Assembly: GCF_003946045.1 (NCBI RefSeq)
Contig: NZ_RHNW01000005.1
Location: 1 to 64,000 of the forward strand
Length of the DNA: 64,000 nt
Direction of reading: 5' to 3'
Source: Levilactobacillus mulengensis
GTDB lineage: Bacteria > Bacillota > Bacilli > Lactobacillales > Lactobacillaceae
Numbering within the stretch: the first letter of the stretch is position 1; every line of letters begins with the position of its first letter. Below are positions 53,634 through 61,510 of the stretch, in pieces. The position numbers and the translations under genes were made by a program. The notes under the pieces are model-generated. The model was not told where the DNA came from, searched no databases, and saw nothing but the letters and a program-made list of their open reading frames with translations.

Positions 53634-55091
53634 TTATAAAATTGGTGATAACAGCCGTGAAGCCGTCTGCTTAAAGCGCAGGTAGGCCGACTGCTGCTTG
53701 AATTTCTCTGGGGTAATCAGCTCACTGTGACGCATGTCAGCCTCGTAAATCTCTTCCAACTGCGTGGCGACGACCGGGTCGTAAATGAACGCGTTGATTT
53801 CGAAATTTAATTTAAAACTCCGATAATCCATGTTGGCCGAGCCCACGGAGGCAATCCGGCCGTCGACAACCATGGTCTTGGCGTGGATGAACCCGTTGTG
53901 GTAGAAATAAATCTTCACGCCATCATCGGCAAGCTGGCGGGCATAGTACTGGGTTGCCCGGTAAACGAAGGCGTGGTCCGGCTTGTCCGGGATCATGATT
54001 CGCACATCAACGCCGGCCATGGCCGCAATCCGCAGGGAGTCCAAGACACTGTCGTCTGGAATCAGGTACGGCGTCTGAATCCACAGGCGCTTTTCTGCCG
54101 TCTGAATCAGCCGCATGTAGCCCATTTTAATCTGTTGCAGGTCGGAATCCGGCCCACTAGAGACAATCTGCAAACTGGTTTCCCCCTTAACCTTGGTCAG
54201 TGGGAAGTATTTGTGCTCGATGCGGTCGTCCTTGAACGGATGGTCGCGGTCGGTGGCGTTCCAGTCCAGCATGAAGCGCGCCTGCAGGGAGAAGACCCCG
54301 GAACCCACGATGCGTAAATGGGTGTCGCGCCAGTAGCCAAACTTTTCCTTGCGACCAAGGTACTGGTCCCCGATGTTAAAGCCGCCAACGTAGCCAACCT
54401 GGCCGTCAATTGTGACGATCTTCCGGTGATCACGGAAGTTCAGCCGGAAGTCAATCACGGCCGAACGCGTGCCCAGGAAGGCTTCCACGTGGCCGCCCAC
54501 GTCAATCAACGGCTTGAAGAACCGTTTCCAGGTACCCATCGATCCCCATGGATCATAGATCACCCGAACTTCGACGCCGGCCTGAGCCTTCTTCACCAGC
54601 AGGTCCAGGATGTCATTTCCAATCTTATCGTTGTAAAAGGTGTAAAATTCAATGTGAATACTGGAGTGGGCCCGCTCAATGTCCTCCATCATGAGATGGA
54701 ATAAGTCGTGACCATCCGTAATCACTCGTACCCGGTTCTTTCGGGCCAAGAAGGCGTGGTCGGTCTCCATAAACATATTAACCATATTGATGACCGAATG
54801 ACTAATTTGGTCAGCCGGCATAATTTTGTCGCCAATTTCTTCACGTTGCTGATTGAGCCGTTCCTCTAGCTGAACCGCTACCTGCCGCTGCAGTCGAAAC
54901 ATCCGACCTTTCGGCAATTTTCGCCCAATAAAGGCGTAAGCGATAAACCCGACGACGGGCAGTAGGACCAGCACTAGCATCCAAGCCCACGTCGCGGCAA
55001 TATCCCGCTTCTCACGGAAGACCGTCACGAATGCCAACGCCGAGTTGACAACCACAATGATTTCCAGGATGAGCATGTAATTCACGTTCAC
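53634..55091 (-). CDS. cls: Cardiolipin synthase
   Basis: A 485-residue membrane phospholipase-D-family enzyme making cardiolipin from phosphatidylglycerol. Two N-terminal helices (about 5-60) precede two HKD motifs: HRKIVTIDG near residue 222 and HAKTMVVDG near residue 400, each followed by the GG/GSANMD segment. GTG at 55091 is supported by GAGGAGG 9 bases upstream. Single gene, facing the arabinoxylan regulator. Confidence 0.96.
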   Translation of the reverse strand: MNVNYMLILEIIVVVNSALAFVTVFREKRDIAATWAWMLVLVLLPVVGFIAYAFIGRKLPKGRMFRLQRQVAVQLEERLNQQREEIGDKIMPADQISHSVINMVNMFMETDHAFLARKNRVRVITDGHDLFHLMMEDIERAHSSIHIEFYTFYNDKIGNDILDLLVKKAQAGVEVRVIYDPWGSMGTWKRFFKPLIDVGGHVEAFLGTRSAVIDFRLNFRDHRKIVTIDGQVGYVGGFNIGDQYLGRKEKFGYWRDTHLRIVGSGVFSLQARFMLDWNATDRDHPFKDDRIEHKYFPLTKVKGETSLQIVSSGPDSDLQQIKMGYMRLIQTAEKRLWIQTPYLIPDDSVLDSLRIAAMAGVDVRIMIPDKPDHAFVYRATQYYARQLADDGVKIYFYHNGFIHAKTMVVDGRIASVGSANMDYRSFKLNFEINAFIYDPVVATQLEEIYEADMRHSELITPEKFKQQSAYLRFKQTASRLLSPIL

Positions 55092-55209
55092 GGGTAATCC
55101 CCTCCTCTAACTCTCTGTGATTTTATGATACGCTAAATCATCAAAATGTCTTTAGTTTTTCTTAACTTTTTTCAATTAATTCACCCTAAATCGACCAGGA
55201 GGCGTTTCC

Positions 55210-55365
55210 ATGTTTTCTCACTTAACCACGTTGATTGGCGGCTTACACGGCACCAGCCCCTTTCGCGTTTTACACTGGATTTTCCGGGATAACCCGACCA
55301 TCGGGATCATTCTGTTGGCGGGCATTATTTTGTACAGCATCTACCGCTACATGAACCGGCGCTAA
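55210..55365 (+). CDS. Small single-helix membrane protein
   Basis: A 51-residue protein starting MFSHLTTLIGGLHG, with one strong hydrophobic segment (about 31-45, IGIILLAGIILYSIY) and a basic end (RYMNRR). AGGAGG lies 7 bases before the ATG. It is divergent from cls. Function unknown; the good ribosome site is the main support. Confidence 0.7.
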   Translation: MFSHLTTLIGGLHGTSPFRVLHWIFRDNPTIGIILLAGIILYSIYRYMNRR

Positions 55366-55371
55366 CATGCC

Positions 55372-55559
55372 GTTCCCGCCGGCGGGTTCAAGGTGACCTG
55401 CTATGGGGTCGCTTCCAGCCTGAGAAGCGGTCTTCCAGCTCGACTTTGAGCCCCTAAACCGGTCTCAAAGGTCGTCCCGTGGTCTAAAACTGAGAAATTC
55501 ACTCAGTTAAGACCACCGACACAGCTGGCCACCTTGCCCCGCCTCTGGTCACTCACGTT
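55372..55559. repeat. Stem-loop-rich intergenic repeat, copy B
   Basis: Hairpins CTTTGAG/CTCAAAG and GTGGTCT-AACTGAG/CTCAGTT-AGACCAC occupy the centre; the ends GTTCCCGSCGGYGGGYTCAAGGT and TGGTCACTSACGTT recur at 63672-63717. No ORF is credible. Bases 55560-55722 show no gene. Confidence 0.65.
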
Positions 55560-55722
55560 AGCGAATTCCCTTTCTTACTCGCTTTTCGTGTATCCTTTGC
55601 GCTAGCGTTGCTCCTATGACAATACTCATTTATCCCATTCAATGTATCTCCATCGTTCTACTACTATAGTTTTCTAAGTCCTCACTTAACAATTGAGGCT
55701 TATTCTTATATCACCGGTTATC

Positions 55723-55764
55723 AAAAAAATCACCCAGCCACAAATCAGTGGACTGGGTGATTTT
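55723..55764. terminator. Terminator after the nuclease gene
   Basis: AAATCACCCAG-CCAC and GTGG-CTGGGTGATTT arms, with seven T residues on the minus strand. Confidence 0.85.
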
Positions 55765-55776
55765 AAATTTTTCGAT

Positions 55777-56625
55777 TTAAAAGCTGCTGGCCGGGTCGCC
55801 GTATTGGCTGGTCCCGGTTGTGTAATTAATTTTGACGCCGGCCTGGATGTTAAAGATGTAGACGTTGTAGGAAACGCCGGGGTTATTGACCGACTTGGCC
55901 TGCATGTGGACGCCGCGGGCGACTAGCTCGTTACCGCGGAAGACCGGTTGCACCTGGTAGCGAATGTAATCGCTGGGATGGCTCTTCAGGTAGCTGGCCA
56001 CCGGATTTTCATAAGCCGTCATGCCGGGGTCGTTCAGTGAACGGGTCCCGGTCATCAGGTTCTTCAGATTGTTATTTTGCCCGGTCAGTTGGTAGCCGAT
56101 TAAATGACTTCGGTTGTACAGGTAACCCCGCTTGCCATTGACCGTATATTCCTTGTTCTTCCACCCAGTCGGGTTGACGTTGAGCGGCTGGCGCTTGGCC
56201 GTGGGCATCGTGCTCTTACTCAACAAGGCATTCGCGGTGGTCACCCGATTCAAGGTATCCAGCTCGCCGTACGTTGCCCAGGGGCCCTTCTTCGTGGATA
56301 ACTGGGCCGCCGTAAACGTCGGCTTATTGTGGTTGACCGCTACGATTTGCGTGCCGGTGTATTTCTGATCTGCTAGGGCTTTTGTCGCGACCGACTGCTT
56401 GGGCGCCGTAGCCGTGGTGCCCGAATTCGTTGCCTGATGGCTGGTACTCCCCACTAAACTCGTGGCCACGTTGGTAATTTTACGGGCGGTCGGGTTGCCC
56501 TGACTACTTAAGGTGCCCACGACCCCAATCAAAATCACCGCAATGGCGGTGTAAATGGACACGCGCCCACCCCGGCGGCGTCCCCGATAACGTTTACTCA
56601 TTTTTCTCTTCCTCTCAGCTCTCAT
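55777..56625 (-). CDS. Membrane-anchored DNA/RNA non-specific endonuclease
   Basis: A 282-residue nuclease with a strongly basic N-terminus (KRYRGRRRGGR), one signal-anchor helix (about 22-42), a Ser/Thr-rich linker, and a beta-beta-alpha-metal nuclease domain from about 120. The core reads NRSHLIGYQLTG with the later NLMTGTRSLN, the DRGH-type catalytic region with His as base and Asn as metal ligand. Such enzymes act outside the cell in DNA uptake or nutrition. ATG at 56625 (GAGGG 7 bases upstream) and ATG at 56601 (GAGGAAGAG upstream) are both possible. Confidence 0.85.
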   Translation of the reverse strand: MRAERKRKMSKRYRGRRRGGRVSIYTAIAVILIGVVGTLSSQGNPTARKITNVATSLVGSTSHQATNSGTTATAPKQSVATKALADQKYTGTQIVAVNHNKPTFTAAQLSTKKGPWATYGELDTLNRVTTANALLSKSTMPTAKRQPLNVNPTGWKNKEYTVNGKRGYLYNRSHLIGYQLTGQNNNLKNLMTGTRSLNDPGMTAYENPVASYLKSHPSDYIRYQVQPVFRGNELVARGVHMQAKSVNNPGVSYNVYIFNIQAGVKINYTTGTSQYGDPASSF

Positions 56626-56780
56626 AGTGTTACCCTCTATTTTAGCAAAAGAACATACGTTTGTCTTCTTTCATTAGTTATTAATCGCTATTTTTAATTA
56701 TTAATAATTGATTATTACAGCCAGTCACGCCAACTTAACACTTTTTTAACTGCGCGTCCCCCTTTTCTGGTGGGATGCCA

Positions 56781-56789
56781 TGCTATACT
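56781..56789 (+). promoter_or_regulatory. Extended -10 promoter of the lipoprotein gene
   Basis: TGC-TATACT at 56781-56789, an extended -10, about 70 bases upstream of the lipoprotein ATG. Confidence 0.5.
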
Positions 56790-56859
56790 ATAGGGGAGAA
56801 GTAGGCGGTTTGTGTGAACAACATAAAACTGTTATCATTTGCGATGAGGTGATTGAGAT

Positions 56860-57402
56860 ATGAAGAAATCCCGTACGATTGCCGCCGCTCTGAGCCTTTT
56901 GGCTGTATTTGCCATCGGCTTGGCCGGCTGCAGTAGCTCCAGCAGTAAGTCGGGGAGCAACCAACAAGCTAGTTTTAAAAACAAGACCACGAAAAAGGCT
57001 GACGTGAAGTCCACGTTGACGGGTTCCAAACAACTCTGGTACGTCAACGGTTCGATCAACGCTAAGAGCAATTCGGGCCTGGAAGCCTACCGCTTCGATT
57101 CCAACGGTAAGGTTACCGTCTACAACGTTAACAAGTATTACAAGTCATTTAGCGCTGCCAAACAGGACAACGCCTTAAACAAGATTGGGATCCTGAACAC
57201 CACCTTTAAGACCAAGGGTGACGATACCGTCATCAACTTTAAAGGGAAGCTGTCAGACATTCCGATGACGCAAAAGTTCACGGTCAAGAAGACGGTCACT
57301 GGTAAGAATGACGCCGCTAAATTAAAGGTCGCCGGTTACCACATTTCTCGTGACGTCGATGATGACGTGACGCAGGCCGTTTTGGTTAAGGTCGCTGAAT
57401 AA
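56860..57402 (+). CDS. Lipoprotein of unknown function
   Basis: A 180-residue protein with a lipoprotein signal peptide ending in the lipobox LAGC (Cys at residue 24), then a Ser/Lys linker and a beta-rich domain without recognised motif. It should be lipid-anchored on the outer face of the membrane. GAGGTGAT lies 9 bases before the ATG. A terminator follows and a small membrane gene starts 57 bases downstream. Confidence 0.85.
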   Translation: MKKSRTIAAALSLLAVFAIGLAGCSSSSSKSGSNQQASFKNKTTKKADVKSTLTGSKQLWYVNGSINAKSNSGLEAYRFDSNGKVTVYNVNKYYKSFSAAKQDNALNKIGILNTTFKTKGDDTVINFKGKLSDIPMTQKFTVKKTVTGKNDAAKLKVAGYHISRDVDDDVTQAVLVKVAE

Positions 57403-57412
57403 ACTATCCGAG

Positions 57413-57443
57413 AAACGGCGCTGCGCTGGCAGAGCCGTTTTTT
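57413..57443 (+). terminator. Terminator after the lipoprotein gene
   Basis: AAACGGC-TGC and GCA-GCCGTTTTTTG arms with six T residues. Confidence 0.8.
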
Positions 57444-57459
57444 GTTTGGAGGAAATTTT

Positions 57460-57630
57460 ATGAAGAAATTGGGTCCCTGGATCGGGGCGATTCTGGTCGT
57501 GGGCGGCGTCCTGGTCTATCAGCAGCACCGGCACCTCCCCGCCATCGTCCTCCTAGAAACGGGCGTGCTGGGAATCGCCGTGGTCCTAGGAATTTTCCAC
57601 CTGATCAGCCTCTGGCGTAACCGCCGTTAA
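57460..57630 (+). CDS. Small two-helix membrane protein
   Basis: A 56-residue protein (start MKKLGPWIGAILVVGG) with two hydrophobic segments (about 6-20 and 30-50) and a basic end (WRNRR). ATG at 57460 has TTGGAGG 9 bases upstream; an earlier in-frame start at 57442 lies inside the terminator. Only 16 bases separate the terminator from this gene, so transcription depends on read-through or a nearby promoter. Function unknown. Confidence 0.75.
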   Translation: MKKLGPWIGAILVVGGVLVYQQHRHLPAIVLLETGVLGIAVVLGIFHLISLWRNRR

Positions 57631-57647
57631 CCCGTCGCAGAGAATGG

Positions 57648-57676
57648 CTGACAGCGCTTTCTCTTTGGGGTATGAT
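57648..57676 (+). promoter_or_regulatory. Promoter with cre-like overlap for the His/Cys-rich gene
   Basis: CTGACA (57648-57653), 17 bases, TATGAT (57671-57676). TGACAGCGCTTTCT at 57649-57662 matches cre at 13 of 14 positions and overlaps the -35. Confidence 0.6.
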
Positions 57677-57699
57677 AGGGCCAAAGGAGTGTGATACTG

Positions 57700-58059
57700 A
57701 TGATGAAACACAAGTTTACCATGGACACTATGGACCCCGCAGAATTCAAGGAACACCGTGATCGCTTCAGCGCACTAATTGCTAAGAACCCCTGGCTGAT
57801 TCCAACGGTCATTTCCCTAGAGATCATCCCAGTGACCACCATGCTGCACGGCTTCTGGAAGAATCGCCAACTCAAGAAACAACTCCAAATCGCACGTGAA
57901 CAAACCAAGCAACTCCAGTTAGGTGGCGGCTGCCACCACGGCAAATGCTGCGGTAAGGGTGGCAAATGTCACCATCATCCAGACGGCAAGCCCCAAATGT
58001 TAGCGGATGACACCCCTGAACACGCACCCATGGGCCATTGCCATCACCACATGGATTAA
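57700..58059 (+). CDS. Small membrane protein with His/Cys-rich C-terminus, putative metal binding
   Basis: A 119-residue protein. One hydrophobic segment (about 30-50, PWLIPTVISLEIIPVTTM) is followed by a basic, glutamine-rich helix and a tail holding clustered ligands: GGGCHHGKCCGKGGKCHHH and later GHCHHHMD, in all five Cys and about a dozen His. Such tails bind transition metals. I do not know the family. ATG at 57700 lies 10 bases after AAAGGAG; GTG at 57691 is too close to it. A strong promoter with a cre-like site precedes and a terminator follows. Confidence 0.78.
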   Translation: MMKHKFTMDTMDPAEFKEHRDRFSALIAKNPWLIPTVISLEIIPVTTMLHGFWKNRQLKKQLQIAREQTKQLQLGGGCHHGKCCGKGGKCHHHPDGKPQMLADDTPEHAPMGHCHHHMD

Positions 58060-58075
58060 TCTAAGGAACGAAGGT

Positions 58076-58114
58076 AAAAATCACTTCCAGCTCACGGGCG
58101 GGAAGTGATTTTTT
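58076..58114 (+). terminator. Terminator after the His/Cys-rich gene
   Basis: AAAATCACTTCC and GGAAGTGATTTT arms (12 bp) followed by T residues. Confidence 0.9.
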
Positions 58115-58470
58115 GATCTCTTAGTAAAATTTTATCGAAATGTAACATATATATAAAATTATGAATACAATTAGGTTTATGTATTTTAAGCAAATAAGTG
58201 GCGTCAAATTCTGCGAAATCACACAAAAATAGTGTGTAAACTATTAGTTAAAAGTAATCCAACCCCCTTTTAATCCCTAAAACGTCACTATTACGCCATC
58301 CATTTAGTAATATCTAATGAATTGCATTACTAATCGATAAATTCTCTTCACACTTTCTTCACAATTACCAGTTAGGATACAAGCATACCAATAAAAACCT
58401 ATTAACCAACCTTTTTTCATTTTATTAATCAATAAAATGATCCACTTACCCTAACCAAGTATGTGGCCTG
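58115..58470. other. AT-rich non-coding region
   Basis: About 350 bases of AT-rich DNA with no supported gene. Inverted repeats TTAGTAAT/ATTACTAA (about 58305-58334) and CATTTTATT/AATAAAATG (about 58419-58440) are present; the latter may be part of a small RNA ending at the next terminator. Confidence 0.4.
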
Positions 58471-58499
58471 ACCGTCCTCTAACCAGGGACGGTTTTTTG
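58471..58499 (+). terminator. Orphan plus-strand terminator
   Basis: ACCGTCC and GGGACGGT arms followed by TTTTTTG. No plus-strand gene precedes it within 400 bases after the terminator at 58114, suggesting an untranslated transcript. Confidence 0.7.
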
Positions 58500-58513
58500 T
58501 TTTCTCGGGAACT

Positions 58514-58550
58514 AAAAAAGGAACATCCCGCCATCACTGACGAACGTTCC
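58514..58550 (-). terminator. Terminator after the HAD phosphatase gene
   Basis: AGGAAC and GTTCC arms with partial inner pairing, followed by TTTTTT on the minus strand. Confidence 0.65.
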
Positions 58551-58559
58551 CAGCTAACA

Positions 58560-59198
58560 TTAAATCGTTAATAATTCTGCCGGGGTACTTAACAAGTACG
58601 TCGGCTTTTCGGCCTTCACAGAGGCTGGGTCGGCGGCACCCCACATGGCTGCGGCGGTGGCGACACCGGCGTTATTTCCCATCTGCATGTCATACTTGGC
58701 ATCCCCGATCATGACGCTCTCATCAGCCGCCAAGCCAAACCGGTCCAGCAAGCTTAAGATACCATCGGGCGCCGGCTTGTAATGGCTCACCGTGTCGGAG
58801 CCACTGATGGCTTCAAACGTTTGGCCCAAGCCGAGTTGGTCAAGGTTACGTTGCAGCGGCACCGAGTGCTTACTGGAAACCACGTATAAATGGTCTCCCC
58901 GCTGCTTCAAGGCCGTTAGCGTGTCCGCAATCCCATCAAATAAGGTGATACCGAGCTTTTCAGCCTCGTGATACTGGGCGCGAAATTCCGTGTAGAGTTC
59001 GGCCAATTCCGGCTCGCTGAGCGTCTCGGTCGCCATTTTTGCAAAGGATACCTCAATCGGCACCCCCATGTAGCTCACGACCGCCTCACGACTGGGCTGC
59101 GTCAGGCCCTTAGCGGCGTATGCCTGCTGGGTCGCCAGCACGGCCACGTCACGGGTATCGGCCAGCGTACTATCAAAATCAAACAAAAAATTGTGCAT
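58560..59198 (-). CDS. HAD-family phosphatase (phosphoglycolate-phosphatase-like)
   Basis: A 212-residue HAD hydrolase, subfamily IA, with motif I DFDSTLADT (nucleophile Asp7), motif II VVSSKHS, motif III Lys in HYKPAPDG and motif IV GDAKYDM. The helical cap occupies about residues 15-85. It resembles Gph/PpaX-type phosphatases; substrate unknown. GAGGTGAT precedes the ATG. Single gene. Confidence 0.88.
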   Translation of the reverse strand: MHNFLFDFDSTLADTRDVAVLATQQAYAAKGLTQPSREAVVSYMGVPIEVSFAKMATETLSEPELAELYTEFRAQYHEAEKLGITLFDGIADTLTALKQRGDHLYVVSSKHSVPLQRNLDQLGLGQTFEAISGSDTVSHYKPAPDGILSLLDRFGLAADESVMIGDAKYDMQMGNNAGVATAAAMWGAADPASVKAEKPTYLLSTPAELLTI

Positions 59199-59305
59199 CA
59201 GATCACCTCATCAATTTGTCTTGCCAACGTCTCTCTTATTCTACGCGTTGCGGGTGCCTACTGGCTAGCGTTAACGCCTATCTTTTGAAAAAAGCCGCTG
59301 ACCGA

Positions 59306-59321
59306 TGTTTCATGTGAAACA
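59306..59321. other. parS-like ParB-binding site 4
   Basis: TGTTTCATGTGAAACA, identical to the site at 25708-25723, here between genes. Confidence 0.7.
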
Positions 59322-59331
59322 TTCTGACCAC

Positions 59332-59366
59332 AAAAAAACAGTCGCCAAGGTGCACGACTGTTTTTA
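59332..59366 (-). terminator. Terminator after pepC
   Basis: ACAGTCG and CGACTGT arms with T runs on both sides; pepC ends 5 bases away. Confidence 0.8.
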
Positions 59367-59370
59367 ACGT

Positions 59371-60702
59371 TTATGATAAGGAATCCCAAGGAGCCAAAGC
59401 CTGTGGTGTCGTGGCTAAGACGGCTTGTTGTTCTGGCGTTAAGAAGCGCTTGTGCACGACCACTTCGTAGACGAAATCATCCATCCAGTCGTCGGTCATG
59501 ACAAAGTACCCCTTGTCGCCGTTCTTCTCGCCCCAACTGTTTTCAACCTTCCAGCGGTTGGGTTCGTCATTAACCAGGTTGACCCCGGTCAGCGTCATGG
59601 CGTGAGACACACTAGCCTCACCCGTGGCGAGCCGTTGCGCCTTGGTCAAGCTCAGGTCAACGCCAAATAGGTCGCTGACTTGGAACAAGTGGCTGTCTAA
59701 GAAGCCGCGTTCCCGGCTCATTTGTTGCAAGACGTCGTTACCGAACCAGACCGATTCACCACTCTCAAGTTGGGCGATCGCGGCCTGCTTCATGTCGGCC
59801 AATGGTAAGTTGAGGAAGCTGATGTGCTTGCCACCGACGATGTTATCTTGGCTTGGCAGACTGTAGTGTTGGTTAAACGCCTTGTCTGGCGAATTGGCAA
59901 TGACAACATAGTCATCGAGATCCACATCAAAGTAATCGTGGAAGAAGCCTTGGGGCGTTAACCCTTCGGCCCGGTGAACCTTTTGCTTGTCGTCCTTGAA
60001 TTCCAGGTCAAACGTGGTCGGTGGTTCGCCGAAGGCATAGGCGGCCATCCGGTAAACTTCCTTTAAGGCTTGAGCGCGCGTTTCCGCGATGGCGTCCTCG
60101 TCCGCCCCGTCCGCGACCAATTGGCGCAGTGCCAGTGCATCCTTACGCAATTTCAGATTCAACGCGGCGCCGATACCGGTCGTATCATTGCTGTTGAATG
60201 ATTCTGGCATGGCACTCACTGGCACGACCCCGTACTTCTGCACGAGTGCCGCCCCCATGGCCCATTGACCACCATCATTGTCGGGATGGCCCAGGTAGTA
60301 AGCGACTTCGCGGTCATCAAGTGGCTGATTGGCCGTACGTAAAATGTTGTCGAAGAACATGTTGGCCCGCTCCACGCGGTCCCAGAAGAACAGGTAGCTT
60401 TGAGACAATTCAAAGTCCTTCACGTCATACTTCGCCGCAAATTGATGGCGAATCGTGTTCAACGTGGCAAACAGCCAGCAACGGCCGGAATGCTTCTGGT
60501 TGGAGACCTTCCCCGTCGGTAATTCCACGGAGAACGTGCGGTTCAACCGCACGGCGGCTTGCGGATCTTCAGACGCTGCGAGGACCCCGTTTTTGATGAC
60601 GGCCCGACTCACAACGTTGTGGGCGGGTTGTTTTTGTAAATCAGCACGTAAATCCGCCGTCTCAGCAGCGGTTAATTCATGATTGGTCTTGGTTTCTGGC
60701 AT
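59371..60702 (-). CDS. pepC: Cysteine aminopeptidase C (bleomycin-hydrolase family)
   Basis: A 443-residue cytoplasmic papain-fold aminopeptidase that trims peptides during growth on protein. Catalytic Cys75 is in HSGRCWLFA, His367 in VSHAMTLTG and Asn388 in KVENSWGEKNGDKGYF. Length is normal for the family. GAGAGGAG lies 8 bases before the ATG. Promoter TTGCCT-17-TAGAAT and a palindrome lie upstream. The preceding gene on the same strand is a MarR regulator with its own terminator. Confidence 0.97.
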   Translation of the reverse strand: MPETKTNHELTAAETADLRADLQKQPAHNVVSRAVIKNGVLAASEDPQAAVRLNRTFSVELPTGKVSNQKHSGRCWLFATLNTIRHQFAAKYDVKDFELSQSYLFFWDRVERANMFFDNILRTANQPLDDREVAYYLGHPDNDGGQWAMGAALVQKYGVVPVSAMPESFNSNDTTGIGAALNLKLRKDALALRQLVADGADEDAIAETRAQALKEVYRMAAYAFGEPPTTFDLEFKDDKQKVHRAEGLTPQGFFHDYFDVDLDDYVVIANSPDKAFNQHYSLPSQDNIVGGKHISFLNLPLADMKQAAIAQLESGESVWFGNDVLQQMSRERGFLDSHLFQVSDLFGVDLSLTKAQRLATGEASVSHAMTLTGVNLVNDEPNRWKVENSWGEKNGDKGYFVMTDDWMDDFVYEVVVHKRFLTPEQQAVLATTPQALAPWDSLS

Positions 60703-60726
60703 AGAACGAACTCCTCTCGCGATGAC

Positions 60727-60798
60727 TTCATGAGAACTCTCATGAAAATCTCATAATTTACATAGATTCATTCTAGCCCTTTCGCTTTAGAAAGGCAA
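60727..60798 (-). promoter_or_regulatory. pepC promoter with downstream palindrome
   Basis: Minus strand TTGCCT (60793-60798), 17 bases, TAGAAT (60770-60775). TTCATGAGA (60727-60735) and TCTCATGAA (60738-60746) form a perfect 9-bp-arm palindrome about 20-40 bases after the start point, with a further TCTCAT half-site at 60749. It is a likely repressor site. Confidence 0.6.
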
Positions 60799-60813
60799 TT
60801 AATTTTTGGTACG

Positions 60814-60849
60814 AAAAAACGTGATCAGGCCCACTCGCCTAACCACGTC
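60814..60849 (-). terminator. Terminator after the MarR gene
   Basis: ACGTG-AGGC and GCCT-CACGT arms with six T residues on the minus strand. Confidence 0.75.
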
Positions 60850-60878
60850 AATCAACCTATGTATGCTGCTAACCGCCA

Positions 60879-61337
60879 CTATGCCTGATCAGCCGGCCCA
60901 GTCTCATTACCCACGGCCCGCAACGCCAACTGCCGAATCTGCGCCACCAACGCATCATGCTGGTCTGCCGGCACGTCTGCGAGCAAGCTGTCGGCCACTT
61001 CCTGCCGCAACTGAACAATATCGGGATACAACGCTTCGCCCCGCTTGGTCAACGACAGCTCGTAAACGCGCTTGTCCGCCTTGGACTGACGCTTGCGGAC
61101 GTAACCCAGATTGACCAGCTGATTGACCGCCCGGGTCACGTTGCTGGGGTTCAAGTAAGTTAAGCTGATCAACTTATCCTGCGTCAACCGCGGTTGTTCG
61201 TGAATCCGTAAAATATAGTAATACATGCTGGCGTTTAACCGGTACGGTTGGAGGCGCCGGTCAAGCGCGATACGCGTATAACGGTTGGCAATCGACAACC
61301 ACTTTAAAATGTCGGGATCATTGCTACTGGTGACCAT
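60879..61337 (-). CDS. MarR-family transcriptional regulator
   Basis: A 152-residue winged-helix regulator. The recognition region TQDKLISLTYLNPSNVTRAVNQLVNLGYV and the wing RKRQSKADKRVYELSLTKRG (read in parts) lie at about residues 50-105; flanking helices form the dimer. MarR proteins usually repress nearby genes and release DNA on binding small phenolics or other effectors. Its targets here could include pepC, whose promoter holds a palindrome, but this is inference. AAGGAGG precedes the ATG. Confidence 0.92.
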   Translation of the reverse strand: MVTSSNDPDILKWLSIANRYTRIALDRRLQPYRLNASMYYYILRIHEQPRLTQDKLISLTYLNPSNVTRAVNQLVNLGYVRKRQSKADKRVYELSLTKRGEALYPDIVQLRQEVADSLLADVPADQHDALVAQIRQLALRAVGNETGPADQA

Positions 61338-61369
61338 AAGCCGCCTCCTTCTCTAAAATTACGTGCGCA

Positions 61370-61398
61370 AGCATATACTAAATCGTGTAAATTGTCAA
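61370..61398 (-). promoter_or_regulatory. Promoter of the MarR gene
   Basis: Minus strand TTGACA (61393-61398), exactly 17 bases, TATGCT (61370-61375), about 33 bases before the ATG. Confidence 0.7.
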
Positions 61399-61467
61399 GC
61401 AAACACGCCAGTCCCCCGCCTTCGTGGAACCCGAAGGACAGCGGCCACGACACCGCCTGCAGGCAGT

Positions 61468-61500
61468 AAAAAAGCGTGGTCCCCATAACGGTCCCACGCT
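61468..61500 (-). terminator. Terminator after lepB
   Basis: AGCGTGG and CCACGCT arms with a short inner pair, followed by TTTTTT on the minus strand. Confidence 0.85.
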
Positions 61501-61510
61501 CTCATTTTAA

